A stretch of DNA of 64,000 nt, from NCBI RefSeq assembly GCF_014904705.1, contig NZ_JACZCQ010000003.1:1-64000 (forward strand), given 5' to 3'. Numbering within the stretch: the first letter of the stretch is position 1; every line of letters begins with the position of its first letter. Shown one piece after another: positions 1-7,953 of this stretch. This stretch comes from Nisaea sediminum (GTDB taxonomy: Bacteria > Pseudomonadota > Alphaproteobacteria > Thalassobaculales > Thalassobaculaceae). The notes under the pieces were generated by a model that had not been told where the DNA came from, ran no database searches, and saw only the letters and a program-made list of their open reading frames with translations. The translations under genes were made by a program, and so were the position numbers.

Positions 1-75
1 GTCCTCTGAGGGTGTAAATACAACGGCCCCCGGGACAGGGAATCCCCGTCTCCTTCGCTCTCAAGCCGTCGGCGA

Positions 76-912
76 TCAGCCGCAGTTCGGCGTATGCTCC
101 GTCGGATCATAGCCCTCGAAGCCCGGCTCGCCGTATCCCGGCTGCACGGTGATCAGCGCGGAGCCCGGAGCGGGCGTCACGCCGAACCATTTCTCGCTGA
201 GCTTGACCATGGTGCCGTCCAGCTTCATGCACTCGATCGCTTCCTCGACCTTGTTCCTGAGCTCGGCGCTGTCCTTGCGGAACGGCATCGAGAAGACCTT
301 GCCGGTGGAATGGATGTAGGAAAGCTCGATCTGCGGGTTCTTTTTCACCGCCCAGGCCGACGCGGTGTTGCCCGCGACGTTGGCGAAAGCACGGCCGGAG
401 ACGACCGCCTGGATCGCGTCCGTGTTGGTGCCATAGGATTCAACCTTCCAGCCGATCTGGCTTTCGAGGTCGCGCGCCCACTTGTCATAAACGGCGCCTT
501 TGTTCACCGCGATCACCTTGCCCTTGAAGTCCTCGAGCTTGGTGATTTTCGGGCCGCCTTTCTTGATCACGAACTGGAAGTCCGTGTTGATGTAGCCCTC
601 GGTGAACAGCATGCTTTTCGTACGTTCCTCGGTGAGCGTGGTCGGCGCGACGATGAAGTCGTAGGTGCCCGCCTGCATGCCCGGCAACAGACCGGACCAC
701 TGGGCCGCCGTGATGTCCATCTCGGCACCGAGGCGCTTACCGATCTCGTTCGCGAGATCGACGTTGAAGCCTTCAACGCCGCCGGAGAGTTTCGGCATGG
801 CGTGCGGTGCGAAAGTACCATCAAGCCCGACCTTGTAGGTCTTGGCCTCGGCGATACCGGCGACGGCCATGGCTAGCGCGGCGCCGAGGAGCGGATATTT
901 CAGGAAATTCAT
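76..912 (-). CDS. ABC transporter periplasmic substrate-binding protein, amino-acid type (SBP family 3)
   Basis: A 278-residue protein with a clear Sec signal peptide (positively charged start, hydrophobic core, predicted cleavage after about residue 23 at AEA). The mature part reads as a family 3 solute-binding protein: a GTFAPHAMP-like first strand, a GFNVDLANEIGKRLG segment, and LTEERTKSMLFTEGY typical of polar amino acid receptors. It should bind a small amino-acid-like ligand in the periplasm and deliver it to an ABC permease, but the ligand cannot be told. Its permease and ATPase are not in the window and would lie beyond the left edge. The ATG at 912 is preceded by GGAGG at good spacing. 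The long leader upstream holds a structured element (946-1025) and a promoter-like sequence (1082-1111). There is no lipobox cysteine. Confidence 0.88.
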   Translation of the reverse strand: MNFLKYPLLGAALAMAVAGIAEAKTYKVGLDGTFAPHAMPKLSGGVEGFNVDLANEIGKRLGAEMDITAAQWSGLLPGMQAGTYDFIVAPTTLTEERTKSMLFTEGYINTDFQFVIKKGGPKITKLEDFKGKVIAVNKGAVYDKWARDLESQIGWKVESYGTNTDAIQAVVSGRAFANVAGNTASAWAVKKNPQIELSYIHSTGKVFSMPFRKDSAELRNKVEEAIECMKLDGTMVKLSEKWFGVTPAPGSALITVQPGYGEPGFEGYDPTEHTPNCG

Positions 913-945
913 GATCAGCCTCCATGTTCGATTTAAACAGGTCCG

Positions 946-1025
946 CCGTATTTGCTTTGGGTAGCTCCGCCCTGCGGCGGGGCCCCTCTTCGGCTGAACC
1001 CTTCGCCCCGCCCGGCAGAATACGG
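946..1025 (-). promoter_or_regulatory. candidate structured leader RNA (pseudoknotted, riboswitch-like) upstream of the binding protein
   Basis: Read on the minus strand, the 5' leader folds on paper into a closed unit. P1 is CCGTATT (1019-1025) with AATACGG (946-952), extended past one bulged base by TGC (1015-1017) with GCA (953-955). Inside it a perfect 8-bp stem GGCGGGGC/GCCCCGCC pairs 1005-1012 with 976-983. Its loop carries GGGT (998-1001), which can pair with ACCC (959-962) as a pseudoknot. A separate perfect 7-bp hairpin, TGAGGGC/GCCCTCA (1045-1051 with 1061-1067), lies 5' of it. I compared it from memory with the glycine, guanidine, SAM-II, SAH, cyclic-di-GMP and glutamine consensus sequences and found no match. 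The 3' side of P1 is about 35 nt from the start codon. Function is inferred from architecture only. Confidence 0.45.
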
Positions 1026-1081
1026 GTCGATGCGTCAGTCAGCGTGAGGGCGGGGGAACTGCCCTCATGGGTAGGTTTCGG

Positions 1082-1111
1082 AGTGTATGCACCTATTGTG
1101 CAGCGCAACAA
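1082..1111 (-). promoter_or_regulatory. candidate promoter with operator palindrome in the spacer
   Basis: On the minus strand, TTGTTG (1106-1111) and TACACT (1082-1087) stand 18 bases apart, a sigma70-like arrangement. The spacer contains a perfect inverted repeat, TGCAC-N5-GTGCA (1088-1102), where a regulator could bind. The half-sites resemble NtrC sites (GCAC-N7-GTGC), but the spacing is 5 rather than 7, so I do not assign a factor. The promoter would transcribe the structured leader and the binding protein. Confidence 0.35.
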
Positions 1112-1351
1112 TAAAGATTTGTTCGGTTCCTTTTCCTGAACTTATACCGCAGAAAACCCGGAAACTCCTTTCGCCCCCTTGTTGTCGAAGCGGATTTCAT
1201 GGAGTAATGCGGGCGCGTGTCCTCCCGTGGAGGACCTCCTAGTACCGGCCCGATCCGATCCCCATATGCGGACCACCCGCCCGAGACCGGGACGGGCCAG
1301 ATATCACCGGCAAGCACGCGGCAGGCCCTCTGGGCTCCGCGGGAGGAACAG
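1112..1351 (+). other. intergenic leader before the aldehyde dehydrogenase
   Basis: No convincing gene is seen. The reading frame of the dehydrogenase stays open upstream to 1217, but that extension is low-complexity and lacks a ribosome-binding site. The one notable structure is a 7-bp hairpin with a 3-base loop, GTCCTCC-CGT-GGAGGAC (1219-1235), which would hide a GGAGG sequence. The real ribosome-binding site GGGAGGAA lies at 1341-1348. Confidence 0.5.
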
Positions 1352-2803
1352 ATGGAACGGAAGACCGATTTCTTCATCGACGGAAAATGGGTGGCGCCGA
1401 TCAAGGCGAACGATTTCCCCGTCATAAACCCGGCGAACGAGACCGAATACGCGACCATCTCCCTCGGCAGCGAGGCCGACGTGAACGCCGCGGTCGCCGC
1501 CGCCAGGCGCGCCTTCCCGAGCTGGAGCACGACGCCCCATGCCGAGCGCGTCGCGAAGGTCGAGAAACTCGCCGAGATCTATCAGGAGCGGATCGAGGAG
1601 ATGGCAGAGGCGATCTCCAAGGAAATGGGCGCGCCGAAGAACATCGCTTCGAGCCAGCAGGCCGCGGCCGGACTCGGCCATATCAAGGCCTTCATCCGCG
1701 CCCTGAAGGAATTCACCTTCGAGCATCCGCTGAACGAGAAGTTCCAGACCGAATACATCATCCACGAACCGATCGGCGTCTGCGGTCTGATCACGCCGTG
1801 GAACTGGCCGATGAACCAGGTAACCCTCAAGGTCGTCCCGGCCGTTGGCGTCGGCTGCACCGTGGTGCTCAAGCCGTCCGAAATCGCCCCGATGTCCTCC
1901 CTCCTCTTCGCCGAGTTCATGGAGCAGGCAGGCTTCCCGGCTGGTGTGTTCAATCTGGTGAACGGCGACGGCCCGACCGTCGGCGAGGCGATGAGCCGTC
2001 ACCCGGACATCGACATGATGAGCTTCACCGGCTCCACCCGCGCCGGCGTCGCCGTCACCAAGGCCGCGGCCGATACTGTCAAGCGCGTGGCGCTGGAACT
2101 CGGCGGCAAGGGCCCGAACCTTGTCTTCGCCGATACCGACGTCGCCAAGGCGGTGAAGCGCGGTGTGCTGCACATGTTCAACAACAGCGGCCAGAGCTGT
2201 AACGCGCCGAGCCGGATGATGGTCGAGAAATCGGCCTATGCCGAAGCGGTCTCAACGGCGAAGTCCGTCGCCGAAGCGCAGGAAGTCGGCGATCCGAGCC
2301 AGGAAGGCCGCCAGATCGGCCCGGTGGTTTCTGAGACCCAGTTCAACAAGATCCAAGGCCTGATCGAGGCCGGCATCAAGGAAGGCGCGACCCTGCTCGC
2401 CGGCGGTCTCGGCCGCCCGGACGGCCTCAATCGCGGCTATTACGTGAAGCCGACCATTTTCGCGGACGTGACCAACGACATGACCATCGCCAAGGAAGAG
2501 ATCTTCGGCCCGGTGCTGTCGATCATGTCCTTCGACAGTGAAGAGGAAGCGGTCAAGATCGCGAATGACACGCCCTATGGCCTGACTTCCTACGTGCAGA
2601 CCGGCGATCCGGAGCGCGCCAAGCGCCTCGCCCGCCAGCTGCGCGCCGGCATGATCCAGCTGAACGGCGCGGGCCGCGCGCCCGGCAGCCCGTTCGGCGG
2701 TTACAAGCAGTCCGGCAACGGCCGCGAGGGCGGCATCTACGGTCTGATGGAATTCCTCGAAGTGAAGGCCATCGCCGGCTGGCCGGCCGAAGCCGCCGAG
2801 TAA
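1352..2803 (+). CDS. NAD(P)-dependent aldehyde dehydrogenase
   Basis: A 483-residue member of the aldehyde dehydrogenase superfamily, the usual length. It should oxidise an aldehyde to the acid in the cytoplasm. The nucleotide-binding region includes the ITPWNWPMNQ segment, KPSE and the FTGST turn. The general base is Glu249 in ELGGKG and the nucleophile is Cys283 in GQSCNAP; both are present and normally spaced. I chose the ATG at 1352 because GGGAGGAA stands directly before it and homology begins at MERKTDFFIDGKW. The gene seems to stand alone between the divergent binding protein and the downstream cyclase, so the substrate cannot be told. Confidence 0.9.
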   Translation: MERKTDFFIDGKWVAPIKANDFPVINPANETEYATISLGSEADVNAAVAAARRAFPSWSTTPHAERVAKVEKLAEIYQERIEEMAEAISKEMGAPKNIASSQQAAAGLGHIKAFIRALKEFTFEHPLNEKFQTEYIIHEPIGVCGLITPWNWPMNQVTLKVVPAVGVGCTVVLKPSEIAPMSSLLFAEFMEQAGFPAGVFNLVNGDGPTVGEAMSRHPDIDMMSFTGSTRAGVAVTKAAADTVKRVALELGGKGPNLVFADTDVAKAVKRGVLHMFNNSGQSCNAPSRMMVEKSAYAEAVSTAKSVAEAQEVGDPSQEGRQIGPVVSETQFNKIQGLIEAGIKEGATLLAGGLGRPDGLNRGYYVKPTIFADVTNDMTIAKEEIFGPVLSIMSFDSEEEAVKIANDTPYGLTSYVQTGDPERAKRLARQLRAGMIQLNGAGRAPGSPFGGYKQSGNGREGGIYGLMEFLEVKAIAGWPAEAAE

Positions 2804-2935
2804 GCTTTCCGCTCCATATCTCCGAAGACGGGCGCATCGCACCGATGCGGGCGGTTTCATGTGCTATAAGGCATTGGGCGGGCGGGATAAGGGGCCCATA
2901 GTCCGGGAATAACCCTTCGGTCCGGAGAGCGGCGC

Positions 2936-4969
2936 GTGACCAAGAAAGCCTGGATCAGACTGCGAACGGCGCTGCAGGGCCTGCTGATCACCAGCGTCGT
3001 TGCCTCCGTAGCCACCGTCGGCGTGATGCTGACCGACGAAACAGCCGAGGTCCTCGAAGGTCTGGCCGAAGCGCATTTCACCACCGTCGGACATTCCGTA
3101 GTCGACAAGGTCGACCGGCTGCTAAACCGCTACGCGAACGCGCTGACGGTCATCGAACTGGTCGACTCCGGCACCTTCGCCGGGCCCGGCGGACAGCAGG
3201 AACTCGAAACAGCTCTGCTCTCGAAGGTCCTTCATCTAGATCCCGGCACATGGGTCGGCTACGGCAGCCTCACCGGAGCAGGCTATTTCCTGGTTACCCG
3301 AAACGAGCATTCGGCGGAGATGGCATCCGATACCATTCCGCATATCCATGCCGCCCATCAGAACAATAAGCCCGCCTCACGTGAAAAGGGCACCGCGGGT
3401 CACGTCTACGCCACCTCCTACAAGGACGCAGCCTGGTTCAAGGATGGGCTGAAGAGCCCCTCGCCCACATGGACCAAGCCCTACAGGTTCCAGGACGGCA
3501 AACTCGGCATGTCCGTGCTGAGGGCTCATGGCAACCCGCCGGCGGGCGTTCTCCACATCGATATACCGCTGGAGGATCTCAAGGCTTGGATGACCAGAAT
3601 AAAGGTCGGAACGACCGGCGCTGCATTCCTGATGCACCGGGACGGCACCGTGGCCGTTGCTCCTAGCCTGGACGAGGAAAACCGCAAAATCCTCACCGAC
3701 GTGTTTGCTGGGAACCGGGAAGAGCTTCAGGGCCTGTTCGCCCGTGCTTCGAGCACCGAGTTCATCTCAAAGACGATCCGCTGGGACGGCCTGCCCTATC
3801 ATGTCGGCGCGCAGGCGATCCCGTCGTCCCGCAATCTCGAATGGTTCGTCGCCATGATCGTCCCGGAACGGGATTTCCTCTATCTCGCCCGCGAGCGTTT
3901 GCTCGGAACGGTCGCCTTCGGCATCGGAGCGACCATCGCCGTCATCATCGCCGCAGCCTATCTCGCAACCCGGATTTCGGGCCCGATCAGGACGATCAGC
4001 GCGGACATCAGCGAAGCCGCCCGGATGCGGTTGTCCGATACACCTGCCCCGAGTTCCGGGATTGCCGAGCTCAACATTCTCGGCCGCTCGGTCGACCAGA
4101 TGAAATCGGGTCTTCGCTCGCTGCAGCGCTACGTGCCGCCGGATCTCGCCGCCGACATGGTCAGCAGCGGCGAAGCCGCGTCCTTCGGCGCGGTCCGCAA
4201 GGAGCTCACCATCCTCTTCATCGATATCGAGGGTTTTACCGGGATCGCCGAGGGCATGGCACCGGACCGGCTGGTCCTCGAACTGCGCGACTTCTTCGAT
4301 CTGATGGCGGAGGCCCTGCACCGCTCCGGCGGGACAATCGACAAATTCATGGGGGACGGTCTGCTCGCATTCTACAATGCGCCGAGGGACCTGCCGGACC
4401 ATGCGGCGGCGGCCTGCGCCGGCGCCCTGGATGCGCTGGAAGCACTCCGGCAACGGGAGGGAAATACCGGTGTCGCGGAGTTCCGCATCCGGATCGGGCT
4501 CGGGTTCGGCGACGTGGTCGTCGGCAATATCGGCTCGTCCGAGCGCTTCGGCTACTCGATCATCGGCGACGCAGCCAATGTCGCCTCTCGGCTGGAATCC
4601 CTGAACAAGATGTACGGCACGCGGATCATCGGACCGAAGGCGCTGAAGACCGCCGCCGGAGACGGTTTCGAGTGGCGCCATCTCGACCGGGTAGCCGTGG
4701 CCGGGCACAAGACGCCGACCGACATCTACGAGTTGCTCGGCCGGTCGGGAGCGGTGGACGCAGACCGTCTCGCGGCGCGAGACCTCTACGAGAGAGCCCT
4801 GCGTGACTATTTCGCCGGGGAATTCACCGAGGCGGCGAATGGGTTCGCTTCCGCCGGGGAGCGCTTGGGCGCCGATCCGGCGGCCCGGATGCTCCGGGAA
4901 CGTTCGGAACAGCTTGCCGCGGCCGCGCCTGCCGATTGGGACGGTGTCTTCAGCTACACGACCAAGTAG
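2936..4969 (+). CDS. membrane-bound class III adenylate/guanylate cyclase with periplasmic Cache and HAMP domains
   Basis: A 677-residue receptor-type cyclase. A first membrane segment lies near residues 10-30, followed by a periplasmic Cache-like sensor of about 270 residues and a second membrane segment near residues 320-345. A HAMP linker comes next, then a class III catalytic domain near residues 415-600. Metal-binding aspartates are Asp430 (FIDIEGFT) and Asp474 (FMGDGLLAFY). The substrate and transition-state region reads SIIGDAANVASR. It probably makes cAMP in response to a periplasmic signal; the purine specificity is inferred. The start is GTG at 2936 with a CGGAGAG ribosome-binding site. 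A tail of about 75 residues follows the cyclase domain. It converges on the hydrolase at 4982. Confidence 0.88.
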   Translation: MTKKAWIRLRTALQGLLITSVVASVATVGVMLTDETAEVLEGLAEAHFTTVGHSVVDKVDRLLNRYANALTVIELVDSGTFAGPGGQQELETALLSKVLHLDPGTWVGYGSLTGAGYFLVTRNEHSAEMASDTIPHIHAAHQNNKPASREKGTAGHVYATSYKDAAWFKDGLKSPSPTWTKPYRFQDGKLGMSVLRAHGNPPAGVLHIDIPLEDLKAWMTRIKVGTTGAAFLMHRDGTVAVAPSLDEENRKILTDVFAGNREELQGLFARASSTEFISKTIRWDGLPYHVGAQAIPSSRNLEWFVAMIVPERDFLYLARERLLGTVAFGIGATIAVIIAAAYLATRISGPIRTISADISEAARMRLSDTPAPSSGIAELNILGRSVDQMKSGLRSLQRYVPPDLAADMVSSGEAASFGAVRKELTILFIDIEGFTGIAEGMAPDRLVLELRDFFDLMAEALHRSGGTIDKFMGDGLLAFYNAPRDLPDHAAAACAGALDALEALRQREGNTGVAEFRIRIGLGFGDVVVGNIGSSERFGYSIIGDAANVASRLESLNKMYGTRIIGPKALKTAAGDGFEWRHLDRVAVAGHKTPTDIYELLGRSGAVDADRLAARDLYERALRDYFAGEFTEAANGFASAGERLGADPAARMLRERSEQLAAAAPADWDGVFSYTTK

Positions 4970-4981
4970 GGCCGCGCAGGA

Positions 4982-5665
4982 TCAGTCGAGCCAGTCCTTG
5001 AGAATCGCGACCATTTCCTCCGGTGCTTCCAGGGGCAGCATGTGTCCGCAATCCTCGACGATCTCGAGCCGCGCACCAGGAATCCCGTCCGCGAGCTCCT
5101 GCGCCTCATCGAGGCTGCGCAACTCGTCCTGACGGCACCAGACGACGATCGTCGGAGCGGAGATCCGAGGCAGATCTGCATGCCCGTCCGACCGCGCGAC
5201 GCCGATCTGGTTGACGAAACCTTCCTTGCCGATCCGGTCCGCCATCTCGCGGATCTTTCCGACCAGATGCTCGTCGCCGCGTCTGTCGGGATGCAAAGAC
5301 GACAGTATCGAGTGACGCGACAGGCCTCGAAAGCCGCGCGTCTCGGCCGCCTTCGCCAGACCGGCCTTGCGTTTCACCTGCTCCTCACCGTCGCCGCGCG
5401 CGCTGGTGTTGAGCAATGCCAGGCGCTCCACCCGCTCCGGCGCCTTCAACGCGATCTCGCGCGCGACGAACCCGCCCATGGAAAACCCGACAAGAGAAAA
5501 CCGCTCCGGAGCCTCGGACAGCACCCGCTCGGCCATTGCCCCGAAACTCCTGTCCCGCGTCAGGTCCCCGAAATGAAGCGTGCCCAGCCGCTCAAGTCCG
5601 GGACGAGCCAGGTCCCAAAGACGGGCGTCGCACATGAACCCGGGCAGGAAGAGAATGTCGGTCAT
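4982..5665 (-). CDS. alpha/beta-fold hydrolase
   Basis: A compact 227-residue alpha/beta hydrolase. The nucleophile elbow is GFSMGG with Ser62; Asp180 (WCRQDELRS) and His208 (DCGHML) complete a plausible triad. The N-terminal LPGFMCDARLWD loop forms the oxyanion region, and the cap domain is short. It is a cytoplasmic esterase-like enzyme of unknown substrate. It is transcribed alone on the minus strand and ends 12 bases from the stop of the convergent cyclase. It could equally be called a carboxylesterase or an RsbQ-like hydrolase. Confidence 0.8.
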   Translation of the reverse strand: MTDILFLPGFMCDARLWDLARPGLERLGTLHFGDLTRDRSFGAMAERVLSEAPERFSLVGFSMGGFVAREIALKAPERVERLALLNTSARGDGEEQVKRKAGLAKAAETRGFRGLSRHSILSSLHPDRRGDEHLVGKIREMADRIGKEGFVNQIGVARSDGHADLPRISAPTIVVWCRQDELRSLDEAQELADGIPGARLEIVEDCGHMLPLEAPEEMVAILKDWLD

Positions 5666-5756
5666 AAGGGCCCCGAAAACCGAAAATGGATGGCGGCGAG
5701 ACTACCCCTCCCGGGACACCGCATGCCACCCCTCGCCTTGTCATTGGAACCGTGAA

Positions 5757-5784
5757 CGAAAAAGGCGGCCTCCGGGGCCGCCTT
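5757..5784 (-). terminator. intrinsic terminator of the pyrimidine catabolism operon
   Basis: A perfect 9-bp stem AAGGCGGCC/GGCCGCCTT (5762-5770 with 5776-5784) has a 5-base loop. On the minus strand it is followed by a run of T residues (A-run at 5759-5763). It lies 27 bases beyond the stop of the last gene of the operon. Confidence 0.85.
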
Positions 5785-5810
5785 CTCCTCATCTGATATC
5801 TCTCAAAAGC

Positions 5811-6803
5811 TTACTTAAGCGCCTTGTCCGTGATCAGATGGGTCCAGGCGTTTTCCGGCTTCTTGGTGATGACCGGGCTGGAACCGCCCTTCAGCAGCGT
5901 GTTGACCGTCCGCTCGTAGTCGGCCGGATCGAGCGCGCCGTTGGAGCCTGCGGTGAGCTTGGCGATCTCGCGCATCATCCGCTTCTGGTGCTTCTCGGTC
6001 TGGGCGCCGGTCGCATCGTTGTCGAGCACGATCTCGGCCGCTTCGTCAGGATTGGCCTCGGCATATTTCCAGCCCTTCATCGAAGCCCGCACGAAGCGCG
6101 CCATCTTGTCGACGAAGGCCGGGTCCTTGAGGTTGTCCTCAAGGACGTAGAGACCGTCCTCGAGCGTGGCCACGCCCTGGTCCTGATACTTGAAGACCAC
6201 CAGCTCGGACTCCGGGATACCCGCATCGATGATCTGCCAGTACTCGTTATAGGTCATGGTGGACACGCAATCGGCCTGCTTCTGAAGCAGCGGGTCGACG
6301 TTGAAGCCCTGCTTCAGAACCGTCACGCCGCCGGCGCTGCCGTCGGTCGGAATCTTCAGCTGCGACATCCACGAGAGGAACGGATATTCGTTGCCGAAGA
6401 ACCAGACGCCGAGGGTCTTGTCCTTGAAGTCGGCCGGCGAGGTGATGCCGGTATCCTTGCGGCAGGTCAGCATCATGCCGGAGCTCTTGAAGGGCTGGGC
6501 GATATTGACCAGTGGAACGCCCTTCTCGCGGGAGGCGAGCGCGGAGGGCATCCAGTCGATGATGACGTCGGCGCCGCCGCCTGCGATCACCTGCGGCGGG
6601 GCAATGTCCGGGCCGCCCGGCTTGATCTCGACCTCGAGATTCTCGTCCTTGTAGAAGCCCTTGTCGGCGGCCACGTAATAGCCGGCGAACTGGGCTTGGG
6701 TCACCCATTTCAGCTGCAGGGTCACCTTGTCGGCGGCCATGGCGGTCGTCGCCATCAGGCCGACGGCGCCCGCGAGCAATCCAGTCAGCAATCGTCTTTG
6801 CAT
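5811..6803 (-). CDS. ABC transporter substrate-binding protein, NMT1/THI5-like, pyrimidine operon
   Basis: A 330-residue periplasmic binding protein of the NMT1/SsuA/ThiY type. Residues 1-23 form a signal peptide ending ATTAMA. The mature start, VTLQLKWVTQAQFAGYYVAADKGFY, is the hallmark of receptors for pyrimidine-like and thiamine-precursor ligands. It is the last gene of a minus-strand operon with its two permeases and ATPase, behind dihydropyrimidinase and the carbamoyl hydrolase. The likely cargo is therefore a pyrimidine, dihydropyrimidine or hydantoin (inference from context). The ATG at 6803 is chosen over a TTG at 6818 because GAGGAGA is spaced for the ATG. Confidence 0.88.
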   Translation of the reverse strand: MQRRLLTGLLAGAVGLMATTAMAADKVTLQLKWVTQAQFAGYYVAADKGFYKDENLEVEIKPGGPDIAPPQVIAGGGADVIIDWMPSALASREKGVPLVNIAQPFKSSGMMLTCRKDTGITSPADFKDKTLGVWFFGNEYPFLSWMSQLKIPTDGSAGGVTVLKQGFNVDPLLQKQADCVSTMTYNEYWQIIDAGIPESELVVFKYQDQGVATLEDGLYVLEDNLKDPAFVDKMARFVRASMKGWKYAEANPDEAAEIVLDNDATGAQTEKHQKRMMREIAKLTAGSNGALDPADYERTVNTLLKGGSSPVITKKPENAWTHLITDKALK

Positions 6804-6846
6804 CGTCACTCTCCTCAATTGATTAAAGCCTCCCCGGCCCCGCTTC

Positions 6847-7953
6847 TTATCTGTTCGACGGGTGCCAGAATGTCAGGGCGCGCTCGATCAGCACGAGTGC
6901 GCCGTAGAAAGCGGAGCCGGCCAGCGCCGCTACCGCGATTTCCGCCCAGACCATGTCGACGTTCATGCGTCCGACCTCGGTCGAAATGCGGAAGCCCATG
7001 CCCACGATCGGAGTGCCGAAAAACTCGGACACGATGGCACCGATCAGGGCCAGCGTCGAATTGATCTTGAGGGCGTTGAAGATGAACGGCAGCGCCTCGA
7101 CGAGCCGCATTTTCCAGAGGGTCTGGCTGTAACTCGCGGCGTATGTGCGCATCAGATCCCGCTGCATCGCACTGGAGGCCGAAAGCCCCTCCAGCGTGTT
7201 CACCAGCATCGGAAAGAAGGTCATGATCACCACGACCGCGGCCTTGGACTGCCAGTCGAAGCCGAACCACATGACCATGATCGGCGCGACCCCGATGATC
7301 GGCAGCGCGCTGACCATGTTGCCGACCGGAACCAGTCCGCGCTTCAGGAACGGCGAGCGGTCGACCAGGATCGCGGTTCCGAACCCGATGCCGCAGCCGA
7401 GCACGTAGCCGACGATCACGGCCTTCAGGAAGGTCTGCACGAAATCGGCCCAGAGGATCGGCAGCGAGGCGGTCAGCTTCACCCAGATCGCGCTCGGCGC
7501 CGGCAACAGCACCTGCGGCACGCCGGCGCCCCGCGTCACCGCCTCCCAGATCAGCATCAGCCAGAGCCCGAAGATCAGCGGGATCATCAAGTCGACGGCG
7601 CGCCGGGCTCCCGTTGGCAGCATCTTCGAGGCCTGGGTCAGTCGTGTCACGCTCGTCCAGGCCATGAGCCAGGCCGACACCAGCAATGCCCAGTAACCGC
7701 TGGCCATGTCCCCCGGCGCGGTGTCGATATGCAGCATCAGAGGGAACGCAGCAGCATGGACCGCCAGGATGACTACCGCCGCGCCAAAGGCACCCTCACG
7801 CCGGACGACAGCGGCCCCGATGCCGACCAGCAGCAGGAGACCGCAGGTGACGAAAGCGGGCGATAGCGCGGCGGTTCCAGTCACCCCCGCAATCGCCGCA
7901 AAGAGTAGCGCGGCCGCGCCGCCGGTCACCGTCAGGGGAAAACCGGCAATCAT
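6847..7953 (-). CDS. ABC transporter permease with extra N-terminal membrane domain
   Basis: A 368-residue inner-membrane permease. The C-terminal part, from about residue 120, is a standard SsuC/ThiX-type permease with the EAA-like loop DLMRTYAASYSQTLWKMRLVEALPF that docks on the ATPase. The first 110 residues add about four predicted membrane segments not present in the shorter partner permease. The start ATG overlaps the stop of the upstream permease gene by 4 bases (ATGA), showing translational coupling. The two dissimilar permeases probably form a heterodimeric channel with the ATPase at 8821-9666. Confidence 0.87.
   Translation of the reverse strand: MIAGFPLTVTGGAAALLFAAIAGVTGTAALSPAFVTCGLLLLVGIGAAVVRREGAFGAAVVILAVHAAAFPLMLHIDTAPGDMASGYWALLVSAWLMAWTSVTRLTQASKMLPTGARRAVDLMIPLIFGLWLMLIWEAVTRGAGVPQVLLPAPSAIWVKLTASLPILWADFVQTFLKAVIVGYVLGCGIGFGTAILVDRSPFLKRGLVPVGNMVSALPIIGVAPIMVMWFGFDWQSKAAVVVIMTFFPMLVNTLEGLSASSAMQRDLMRTYAASYSQTLWKMRLVEALPFIFNALKINSTLALIGAIVSEFFGTPIVGMGFRISTEVGRMNVDMVWAEIAVAALAGSAFYGALVLIERALTFWHPSNR

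Noticed and set aside
94-876. Long plus-strand frame opposite the first binding protein
   Set aside because: It mirrors a clearly real gene on the minus strand; GC-rich codon bias leaves antisense frames open throughout this window.
946-1025. Glycine, guanidine or SAM-II riboswitch call for the first leader
   Set aside because: The hallmark boxes (GGAGAG with CTCTCAGG, the guanidine loops, GATTTG with CGCTAAAG) are absent; left as an unassigned structured leader.
1088-1102. NtrC site
   Set aside because: Half-sites fit but the spacing is 5 instead of 7 bases and no sigma54 promoter is visible downstream.
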